From NCBI GenBank assembly GCA_001871075.1, contig MNUP01000129.1, forward strand, positions 1-19,665: a stretch of DNA of 19,665 nucleotides, read 5' to 3'. The DNA comes from Candidatus Desantisbacteria bacterium CG1_02_49_89 (lineage in GTDB: Bacteria; Desantisbacteria; UBA1551). Under the pieces are notes generated by a model that was given only the letters and a program-made list of their open reading frames with translations, made no database searches and was not told the origin of the DNA. The first letter of the stretch is position 1, and every line of letters starts with the position of its first letter. Position numbers and translations under genes: made by a program. Positions 13,590-19,665 of this stretch are shown here, piece after piece.

Positions 13590-14966
13590 TTATAATTTAC
13601 TCACTTCGTCCTTGAAGATCCTGCCCCGCTCTTTGTAATCCCTGAACATATCGAAACTGCTGCATCCGGGAGACAGCACCACCTCATCCCCTGGCTCTGC
13701 TGATTCGGCCGCGGCCCTTACCGCTTCCCCCATGTCCGCTGCCTTCATTATAATGCCTCGCAGGGAGTTGCTGTAACCCAGGAGCATCTTCTCTATGGCG
13801 TCTTTCGCCTCTCCGATAAGGATTATTTTCTTTGCTTTCTCTTCCGCGGGTTTTCCGAGTATCCCGAAATCCCCGCCCTTATACCTGCCCCCTGCTATCA
13901 ATACAAGCGATTTTTTTCCCGGCGTCCCGAGGCTTTCAAGCGCTTTGAGCACGGCGTCGACCGTTGTTCCCTTCGAATCGTTTATGTACCTGACGCCTTT
14001 TTTATCCCCTGCCGGCTCCATCCTGTGTTCAAGCCCTGTGAATTCCCTGAGCGCTTTGGAGGCGGCGTCAGCATGTATCCCAAAAACCATTGCCATCGCG
14101 GTTGCCGCAAGCGCGTTCTCAAGGTTATGCTGGCCTATAAGCTTTATCTGCGAGATCTCGCAGACCGTCTGCTCCGTGCCGATCCTGCTTATTATCTTTC
14201 CGCCCCTTACGAACACGCCTGTCTGCGGTTCGCTCTTTCTTGAAAAAACAACCTTTCTTGCCTTTATGCCCTCTTCGACCAGTGCCGCGGTGGCGGGGCA
14301 GTCCCCGTTGATCACCGCGAAGTCGTCCGCATGCTGGTTCTCGAATATCCTCGCTTTCGCCTTAATGTATTCTTCCATGCCCGGATACCTGTCAAGATGG
14401 TTCGCGTTTATGTTCAGCAAAGCCGCGATCTTCGGCCTGAAATCTTTGATGGTCTCGAGCTGGAAACTGCTTATCTCCGCCACAACAGCTTCAGGCTGCG
14501 CCCCGGTGTATACCGGTCCCGCGAATTTGGTCAGCGGCTCACCGATATTACCCCCGACTATCACTTTCTTGCCGCCTGCCTTAAGCATTTCTCCTGTCAG
14601 GACCGTGGTTGTTGTCTTGCCGTTTGAACCTGTTATCGCTATTATAGGGCTTGATATGAACAAGAAGGCAAGCTCGATCTCTCCTATTACCGGGATCCCT
14701 TTTGCCGCTACTTCCTTCAGTATCGGTATACCGGAAGGTATTCCCGGGCTAATGACCACGGCGTCAGAATCAAGGACCTGGCGGCTGTGCCCCCCGAACT
14801 CTGTCCTGATACCCGCGGGGAGCCCGGCCGGCAGCTTCCCCAGTTCCTCCTTCTTCTTCGTATCGCTCAAAAGCACGTCTGCACCGGCCTTTACCAGAAG
14901 AACGGAAGAATAGATGCCGCTTATCCCCATGCCCAGAACGCTTATTTTTTTCCCTTTAAGATCCAT
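13590..14966 (-). CDS. murD: UDP-N-acetylmuramoylalanine--D-glutamate ligase
   Basis: 458 aa Mur ligase adding D-Glu to UDP-MurNAc-L-Ala in the cytoplasm. The Rossmann-like N-terminus has ISVLGMGISG (8-17). The ATP P-loop GSNGKTTTT is at 113-121. LNINANHLDRYPGMEEYIKAK gives the metal/HLD motif and the carbamylated-lysine region. INDSKGTTVDA is the MurD DSKaTN-type motif, and LSPGCSSFDMF is the C-terminal signature. Length is normal. No good Shine-Dalgarno is visible before the ATG, which follows a run of A. Unlike a compact dcw operon, 258 bases of repeat separate it from mraY upstream. Confidence 0.95.
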   Translation of the reverse strand: MDLKGKKISVLGMGISGIYSSVLLVKAGADVLLSDTKKKEELGKLPAGLPAGIRTEFGGHSRQVLDSDAVVISPGIPSGIPILKEVAAKGIPVIGEIELAFLFISSPIIAITGSNGKTTTTVLTGEMLKAGGKKVIVGGNIGEPLTKFAGPVYTGAQPEAVVAEISSFQLETIKDFRPKIAALLNINANHLDRYPGMEEYIKAKARIFENQHADDFAVINGDCPATAALVEEGIKARKVVFSRKSEPQTGVFVRGGKIISRIGTEQTVCEISQIKLIGQHNLENALAATAMAMVFGIHADAASKALREFTGLEHRMEPAGDKKGVRYINDSKGTTVDAVLKALESLGTPGKKSLVLIAGGRYKGGDFGILGKPAEEKAKKIILIGEAKDAIEKMLLGYSNSLRGIIMKAADMGEAVRAAAESAEPGDEVVLSPGCSSFDMFRDYKERGRIFKDEVSKL

Positions 14967-15000
14967 TTTTTTAGAAATCAGATTAAGATTAAGAACTTTT

Positions 15001-15195
15001 TAACCACACGATTACACAGATTTCCACGAGATGACGGTTTGACCGTCATTGCGAGCGGAGCGAAGCAATCTTGTATTGGATTGCTTCGTCATTTCATTCC
15101 TCGCAATGACATTTCTTGTGGAATTCGTCAGTCTTTCGATATTACCCACAAAGAATGTTGCGAAGCAAACAATCGCGTGAAATCTCGTGGTTATA
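15001..15195. repeat. Nested repeat element between mraY and murD
   Basis: The outer parts are degenerate decamers of the ACCACGGATT type: AACCACACGATTACACAG at 15002-15019, and the complement of ACCACGAGATTTCACGCGAT at about 15173-15192. Inside lie TGACGGT-TTG-ACCGTCA (15032-15048), the CATTGCGAG palindrome (15045-15110), and the 26-base module at 15144-15169 shared with 7840-7865. No open reading frame in it looks real. Confidence 0.8.
15045..15110. repeat. CATTGCGAG-type palindromic element
   Basis: GTCATTGCGAG (15045-15055) pairs with CTCGCAATGAC (15100-15110), and GAAGCAATC (15062-15070) pairs with GATTGCTTC (15079-15087). Palindromes with this same GTCATTGCGAG end are, as I recall, dispersed in intergenic DNA of unrelated bacteria including Rickettsia. 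It looks like a non-autonomous mobile palindrome. Confidence 0.85.
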
Positions 15196-15224
15196 TGTTT
15201 TGCATTAATCTCAATCTGCCTTTT

Positions 15225-16313
15225 TTATCTTAGCTTGAGCGTTGAAAAAGTCACAAGCGCAAGAATTATGTTAATGATCCAGAACCTGACAACGACCTTC
15301 GGTTCAGGCCAGCCCTTCAGTTCAAAATGGTGGTGCAGGGGTGTCATCTTAAAGATCCTTTTCCCGGTAAGCTTGAAACAGGTAACCTGCAGTATGACGG
15401 ATACTATCTCCACGAGGAATATTCCCCCGACGATCAGCAGGAGTATCTCCTTGCGGACAAGAAGCGCGACAAGCCCTATAGCTCCGCCGAGAGCCAGGGC
15501 TCCGGTGTCACCCATAAAAACCTGCGACGGGTATGAATTGAACCACAGGAACCCAAGGCCCGCGCCCATCATTGCTGAAAGGTAAACGGTCAGCTCGCTG
15601 CTCTGCTGCACGAAAGGTATCAGCAGGTACTGGCTGAACTTGAAATTTCCGGTGAAGTAGGCGAACAGCCCCATGGTCGCGGCTGTTATCACAACCCCTC
15701 CTATAGCCAGCCCGTCCAGCCCGTCTGTCAGGTTGACCGCGTTCGACGAGAACATTATCACCAGCGCGGCGAACGGGACATACAGGATCCCGAGCCTTAT
15801 GAGCGCGTCCTTAAAAAACGGCACTGTAACGTCGGAAAAGCCGGCTGTTTCCGGCGACATGTAAAGGAACACGCCTACCGCAGTGCCTATAAAAGCCTGG
15901 GCCGTGAGTTTCTGCCACGGCTTCAGACCCCCGGGCTTCCCTTTCTTAAGCTTCAGGTAATCGTCAAGGAAACCTACAAGGCCCAGGAACACCGTGCATA
16001 TGAGAGCCGCGTGTATGAAGGAATTGTCAAGCCTCGCCCACAGGGCGGTTGAGATAACGAGTGTCAAAACTATAAGCAATCCGCCCATTGTCGGCGTGCC
16101 CACCTTTGCCTTGTGCTGCTGCTCGAAGAGCGGGAACTCCCTGACCGTGTCACCCACCTTGGCCTGCTGCAGCCTTTTAATTATCCAGGGCCCCAGCGTT
16201 ATTGTGAGCACGAGGCTTAGCAGGGCCGCGCCGGCTGACCTGAACGTTATATACCGCAGAACGTTGAACCCGAAAAAGTGATCACGAAGAGGGAACAACA
16301 GATGATAAAACAT
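15225..16313 (-). CDS. mraY: Phospho-N-acetylmuramoyl-pentapeptide transferase
   Basis: 362 aa, about ten membrane segments. It transfers phospho-MurNAc-pentapeptide to undecaprenyl phosphate, giving lipid I. Signature residues are DDYLKLKKG (117-125), SNAVNLTDGLDGLAIG (190-205), FMGDTGALALGG (267-278) and the TPLHHHFE block (324-331). Length is typical. The ATG at 16313 has GGAGG upstream and lies inside murF: the two genes overlap by 32 bases, so translation is probably coupled. This is the only normal tight overlap in the upper half of the cluster apart from ddl-ftsQ. Confidence 0.97.
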   Translation of the reverse strand: MFYHLLFPLRDHFFGFNVLRYITFRSAGAALLSLVLTITLGPWIIKRLQQAKVGDTVREFPLFEQQHKAKVGTPTMGGLLIVLTLVISTALWARLDNSFIHAALICTVFLGLVGFLDDYLKLKKGKPGGLKPWQKLTAQAFIGTAVGVFLYMSPETAGFSDVTVPFFKDALIRLGILYVPFAALVIMFSSNAVNLTDGLDGLAIGGVVITAATMGLFAYFTGNFKFSQYLLIPFVQQSSELTVYLSAMMGAGLGFLWFNSYPSQVFMGDTGALALGGAIGLVALLVRKEILLLIVGGIFLVEIVSVILQVTCFKLTGKRIFKMTPLHHHFELKGWPEPKVVVRFWIINIILALVTFSTLKLR

Positions 16314-17733
16314 CCAGCACCTCCTCCATTTTAGCTTTGCGGGAACCCTTTACAAGGAGCATATCGCCCTTTCTGGCCTCCCGCTTCAGTTCTTTTATAA
16401 GTTCTTTTTTATCGGTAAAAGCGCGGGCGCAGCCGCCTTTCAGGGCGAATTTTTTCGCGGTTACGCGCGCGAGGTTTCCCAGCGTGAAGAGGATATCCAC
16501 CCCCGCCTTTTTAATATCTTCTGAGATCTTCCTGTGCGCCGGGACCGCGAGCCTGCCAAGTTCCAGCATGTCCCCGAGTACAAGGATCTTTCTTTTCCCG
16601 GGGATCTCCCCGAGGAAGGAAACCGCCTGGCACACGGATGATGGGTTGGCGTTATACGCGTCGTTTATAATTGTGATGCCGCCGGATTTTTTTATCTCCA
16701 TCCTCATAGGCGGGCTTTCAGCGCTCTCGATTCCTTTTTTAATAAGTTCCGCCCGTATCCCCATGGCATATCCGGCTGCCGCGCCTGCGAGCGCGTTGTA
16801 TACGTTAAAAAGCCCCGGCATAGTAAGCTTTGTTTCAAGCGTTTTTGAACCCAGGCTCAGCCTGAAAGAACTTCTGCATCCCGATATTTTTATGTCAGAA
16901 GCGCAAACGTTCCTCCTGTTATTGAAGGCGTAGTTGCCTGAAATCCCGTATGTAACCAGCCTGACCGAGGGGGGTATGTTCCCGGACTTGATCCACCTGC
17001 GGGCCATAGCATCGTCAGCGTTAAGGACTGCCGTTCCCCCTGCACGCAATCCCTTTATAAGGGAGAACTTCTCCCTTGCGACGCCGCCTACGCTTTTCAG
17101 CCCTTCAATGTGGCTCATACCGATATTCGTAACCACTCCTGCCGTTGGTCTGGCTATCTCAACCAGCCTCCTGATCTCACCGTAAGCGTTCGTGCCCAAC
17201 TCAAGAACTGCGGCTTTATGCCTGCGGCCCAGCCCGAACAGCGTGAGCGGCACCCCGACCTCATTGTTGAAGTTCCCCTTATTTTTCAGGACGTGCCTGC
17301 GCCCGAATTTCATGCCCAGTATGCTCCAGATTATTTCCTTTGTGGTTGTTTTGCCGTTGCTGCCTGTCACGCATATCACCGGGATCCTTCGCCTCATCCT
17401 GCAGAAATTCGCTATGTCCTGCATCGCCCTCAAAGTATCCCCCACCGCAATAACTACCGGTTGAACGTTGAAAGTTGAACGTTGAAAGTTTTTAAACTTA
17501 CGACTTACGACGCACGACGCACGACGCACGAGCATTCCTGCCGCTCCTCCCGCCACTGCTTTGGCAAGGAAATCATGGGCGTCGAAATTTTTGCCTTTCA
17601 GCGCGATGAACAGGTCTCCTTTTTTAACACTGCGTGTATCGGTAGAAATGTTTTTAAAAGAAGCGCGTATGTCCCCGCTGATAAGCCTTCCTTTTGTCGC
17701 CTTTAATATTTCTCTAACGGTCATCTTTTCCAT
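16282..17733 (-). CDS. murF: UDP-MurNAc-tripeptide--D-Ala-D-Ala ligase with an in-frame repeat insertion
   Basis: 483 aa. It adds D-Ala-D-Ala to complete the pentapeptide precursor. The N-terminal DTRSVKKGDLFIALKG (32-47), the P-loop GSNGKTTTK (124-132), NKGNFNNEVGVPLTL (151-165) and NDAYNANPSS are classic. Residues 70-91 (nt 17461-17526) are translated repeat DNA between AAGMLV and PVVIAVGDTLRAM, a site at the end of the N-terminal domain where family members go nearly straight from strand to strand. The frame and all motifs survive. The start may be ATG 17733 or 17724 (residue 4); no strong Shine-Dalgarno decides it, the nearest AAGG being in the murE-murF heptamer array. Confidence 0.94.
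   Translation of the reverse strand: MEKMTVREILKATKGRLISGDIRASFKNISTDTRSVKKGDLFIALKGKNFDAHDFLAKAVAGGAAGMLVRRASCVVSRKFKNFQRSTFNVQPVVIAVGDTLRAMQDIANFCRMRRRIPVICVTGSNGKTTTKEIIWSILGMKFGRRHVLKNKGNFNNEVGVPLTLFGLGRRHKAAVLELGTNAYGEIRRLVEIARPTAGVVTNIGMSHIEGLKSVGGVAREKFSLIKGLRAGGTAVLNADDAMARRWIKSGNIPPSVRLVTYGISGNYAFNNRRNVCASDIKISGCRSSFRLSLGSKTLETKLTMPGLFNVYNALAGAAAGYAMGIRAELIKKGIESAESPPMRMEIKKSGGITIINDAYNANPSSVCQAVSFLGEIPGKRKILVLGDMLELGRLAVPAHRKISEDIKKAGVDILFTLGNLARVTAKKFALKGGCARAFTDKKELIKELKREARKGDMLLVKGSRKAKMEEVLDVLSSVVPSS
17460..17530. repeat. Intragenic repeat in murF: two heptamer arrays back to back
   Basis: + strand: GTTGAAC, GTTGAAA, GTTGAAC, GTTGAAA (17460-17487), a short GTTTTTAA junction, then ACTTACG twice and ACGCACG three times (17496-17530). 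The two arrays are unrelated in sequence but share the 7-base unit. Together they add about 22 codons without stop codons or frameshift. Confidence 0.88.
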
Positions 17734-17738
17734 GTTTT

Positions 17739-17771
17739 AACTTTCAACCTTTAACTTTTAACCTTTAACTG
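17739..17771. repeat. GTTAAAR heptamer array at the murE-murF junction
   Basis: + strand units AACTTTC, AACCTTT, AACTTTT, AACCTTT, AACTG. Read on the minus strand they supply the TAA stop of murE (17767-17765) and the only AAGG near the murF start. The array is the same family as the one ending ftsW (12322-12349). Confidence 0.85.
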
Positions 17772-19273
17772 TTTTTAAGTATCTCCCTGACTACTTCCCT
17801 GTCGTCAAAATGTATGGTTTTATCCGCGAGTATCTGGTAATCCTCATGCCCTTTTCCGGCGATCACAACAAGGTCTCCCTGCCCCGCTGCCGAGCAGGCT
17901 TTTTCGATCGCCTCCCTGCGGTCAACGAAAGTGTAATATTCCCCCATGGGCTTTACTTTCTGTATCCCGGACTCTGTGTCCAGTATGATGCGCAGGGGAT
18001 CTTCCCTTCTCGGATTATCCGAAGTGAGTATGCACAAGTCGCTGCATGAAGCCGCTATCTCGCCCATGATAGGCCGCTTGCTCCTGTCCCTTTCGCCCCC
18101 GCACCCGAAAACCACTATGAGCTTCTTCTTTGCTAGCTCCCTTGCAGCTATGAGCAGGTCTTTAAGCGCCTCCGGCGTATGGGCGTAATCCACTATCACG
18201 TAAAAACCCCTGCCCTTTATTTTTTCAAACCTTCCGGGAACGTTTGCGACAGACTCTATGCCTTCCTTTATTTCCTCTATCGGGATCCCTTCGGCGATCG
18301 CGCTTGCCGCGGCAGCCAGCGCGTTGTATATGTTGAACTTGCCGGTCATTTTCAGGTTCACGTCTGTCTTGCCCGCTGGTGTTACCATCTCGAACGATAT
18401 TTTCTCCATGTCCATGTGCAGGGGGACAGCGCTGACCTGGGCTGCCGGGGAAAAACCGTATGTTATTTTTCTTGCCTTTGTAGAATCCATGATCTCCCTG
18501 GCGCAGGCGTCATCAAGGTTCACGACCGCGATCTTGTCCTTCTTGGCCCCGGGCCTGTCAAGGCCCTGGAACAGCTTCATTTTCGCCTTAAGATATTCTT
18601 CCTTGGTCTGGTGAAAATCCAGGTGGTCAAGGCCAAGGTTGGTGAATATTGCCTGGTCAAACTCTATGGCATCCACGCGGTGCAGCATAAGTGAGTGGGA
18701 AGAAACCTCTATAACAGCGTATTCCTCTCCCGCGTCCGCTGAATGCCTGAACATGAACTCAATGTCCGACGCTTCGGGTGTTGTCCTGCCTGCGGGGAAA
18801 GAATCCCCGCCCGCCTCGTAAACTATGGTACCTATAAGCCCGGCTTTTTTGCCGTGCCTTTCAAGTATCGACCGGAGTATGTAGGTCGTTGTGGTCTTGC
18901 CGTTCGTGCCTGTAACGCCTATAACGCGAAGGCTTCTGTCGGGATGATCATAGAATTCCGCCGCGAGCTTTCCCAGGCTTACCCTCGTATCACCGACCTT
19001 GACAAGCACGCTGCCCGCGGGAACGTCAGGCTTCCCGTTGCTTATGACCGCGCCCGCGCCTTTTTTAAGCGCGTCCGGCACGAATTCGTTCCCGTCCATA
19101 TTGAATCCGGGCATGCACGCAAAAATAAAATCTTTTTTCACCTTTCTTGAATCGTATGTTATTCCTTCCACAGGGATGTCGTTTATCATGAGATCATCCG
19201 GGCTTATCTGCGCGCCGCCCCTGAATAGCTGGGCTTTGTCCAGAACTCCGATCAGCTGCGATAATTTTTTCAT
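17765..19273 (-). CDS. murE: UDP-MurNAc-L-Ala-D-Glu--meso-diaminopimelate ligase
   Basis: 502 aa Mur ligase adding the third stem residue. The P-loop GTNGKTTTT is at 122-130; Lys231 in YLKAKMKLF is the likely carbamylated lysine; DYAHTPEAL is at 362-370. DNPRREDP at 419-426 is the substrate motif of the meso-diaminopimelate type (lysine enzymes differ here), which supports a Gram-negative-type wall. The ATG has GGAAAGGGG directly upstream. The stop codon falls within a heptamer array. It is the most upstream gene visible; ftsI, ftsL or mraW, if linked, would lie beyond 19665. Confidence 0.96.
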   Translation of the reverse strand: MKKLSQLIGVLDKAQLFRGGAQISPDDLMINDIPVEGITYDSRKVKKDFIFACMPGFNMDGNEFVPDALKKGAGAVISNGKPDVPAGSVLVKVGDTRVSLGKLAAEFYDHPDRSLRVIGVTGTNGKTTTTYILRSILERHGKKAGLIGTIVYEAGGDSFPAGRTTPEASDIEFMFRHSADAGEEYAVIEVSSHSLMLHRVDAIEFDQAIFTNLGLDHLDFHQTKEEYLKAKMKLFQGLDRPGAKKDKIAVVNLDDACAREIMDSTKARKITYGFSPAAQVSAVPLHMDMEKISFEMVTPAGKTDVNLKMTGKFNIYNALAAAASAIAEGIPIEEIKEGIESVANVPGRFEKIKGRGFYVIVDYAHTPEALKDLLIAARELAKKKLIVVFGCGGERDRSKRPIMGEIAASCSDLCILTSDNPRREDPLRIILDTESGIQKVKPMGEYYTFVDRREAIEKACSAAGQGDLVVIAGKGHEDYQILADKTIHFDDREVVREILKNS

Positions 19274-19293
19274 CCCCTTTCCTTTCCCTTTTC

Positions 19294-19335
19294 AGATTAT
19301 ATTGTAGATTGCAGATTTAAGATTGTAGATTGAAA
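19294..19335. repeat. ATTGYAG heptamer array upstream of murE
   Basis: + strand units AGATTAT, ATTGTAG, ATTGCAG, ATTTAAG, ATTGTAG, ATTGAAA. Six consecutive 7-base units, about 20 bases before the murE start. Confidence 0.8.
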
Positions 19336-19369
19336 AATCCGTGTTTATATTTTGTTTTGCTCCGATAGA

Positions 19370-19399
19370 GTCCGAAGACTCATGCGGAGTCCTTCAGAC
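19370..19399. other. Imperfect hairpin in the murE leader
   Basis: GTCCGAAGACTC (19370-19381) pairs with GAGTCCTTCAGAC (19387-19399), with one mismatch and one bulged base around a 5-base loop. No U-tract follows. It may be a leader structure or a small palindrome remnant. Confidence 0.4.
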
Positions 19400-19665
19400 C
19401 GGTTTAGCCTGTTTTGCTGGTTGAACTTTTGCTTTTTGTTTTTTTACCTGAAAAACGCATAAAACATCCTATATTTTTATCACTTCTCGTCGGATCTCTC
19501 ATTAAGAGACTTTGCAAATTGTTTAGAATGTTATAAGATAATAAACATTTCTAAGGTTGTTTCCCGAGTATAACAAAAGAAAGCTCTCTTTATTGATTTG
19601 CAAATTATTGAAGAAAAAGTAACTCTCTAAAGTAAAAAAATCTGTTCTTTCGAGGGGAATTTGTA

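Larger units (their letters stand above)
19274..19665. other. 392-nt non-coding region upstream of murE
   Basis: I see no convincing gene on either strand. Next to murE is a purine-rich ribosome-binding leader, then a heptamer array (19294-19335), one ATCCGTGTTT unit matching the decamer family (19338-19347), and a hairpin (19370-19399). The outer part is AT-rich and holds two copies of TTTGCAAATT (19511-19520, 19607-19616). I found no promoter with both good boxes, although the size of the gap suggests the dcw transcript starts here. Confidence 0.5.

Noticed and set aside
13795-14913. 372-codon + strand frame opposite murD
   Set aside because: Antisense shadow of murD with no family features; murD has all Mur ligase motifs.
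14787-15233. + strand frame covering the mraY-murD spacer
   Set aside because: It crosses murD antisense and nested palindromes; composition and lack of a ribosome-binding site argue against a gene.
19400-19470. Short Lys/Ser-rich peptide on the minus strand (ATGCGT...)
   Set aside because: About 17 codons in AT-rich DNA with no ribosome-binding site; likely chance.

Overview
The window is a single-direction block of chromosome. Every gene I can support lies on the minus strand, so the reading order is from high to low coordinates. Most of it is a division and cell wall (dcw) cluster: murE, murF, mraY, murD, ftsW, murC, murB, ddl, ftsQ, ftsA, ftsZ and then proC (19273 down to 4292). Below that lie a separately promoted AMIN/OmpA-type envelope protein (4056-2401), a membrane-anchored DUF362 protein with a FlgD-like tail (2302-239), and what looks like the 5' end of a group II intron running off the left edge (240-1).

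The organism is probably an uncultivated diderm (Gram-negative-type) bacterium. Evidence is the DNPR motif of MurE, which indicates meso-diaminopimelate, an OmpA-like peptidoglycan-binding protein with an AMIN domain, and FtsQ/FtsA of the usual type. The DUF362 plus FlgD-like tail and the repeat-rich spacers remind me of Elusimicrobiota/Omnitrophota-like lineages, but this is an impression and not a placement.

The genes work as one pathway. MurB, MurC, MurD, MurE and MurF build UDP-MurNAc-pentapeptide, Ddl supplies D-Ala-D-Ala, and MraY makes lipid I. FtsW polymerises septal glycan, and FtsQ/FtsA/FtsZ form the divisome. The canonical murG slot between ftsW and murC holds no gene. It holds about 125 bp of back-to-back repeat arrays.

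The most unusual feature is the spacer DNA. Almost every gene junction carries short tandem arrays with a period of 7 bases (sometimes 8, 9 or 10). The unit sequence differs from site to site: TTATGAR, GATTACR/GTGATTA, GTTAAAR, GTTGAAM, CGTGCGT/CGTAAGT, GTGGACY, TTGAYAC, ATTGYAG and TTTRMAA. One family (TTATGAR arms around an AT-rich core) occurs three times as a ~100-nt inverted repeat just upstream of the ribosome-binding sites of ftsW, ddl and proC. Arrays also sit inside genes: in-frame insertions in ddl and murF, the last codons and stop of ftsW, the stop codon of murE, and the likely start region of murC. This resembles, in behaviour though not in sequence, the Rickettsia palindromic elements that insert into genes in frame.
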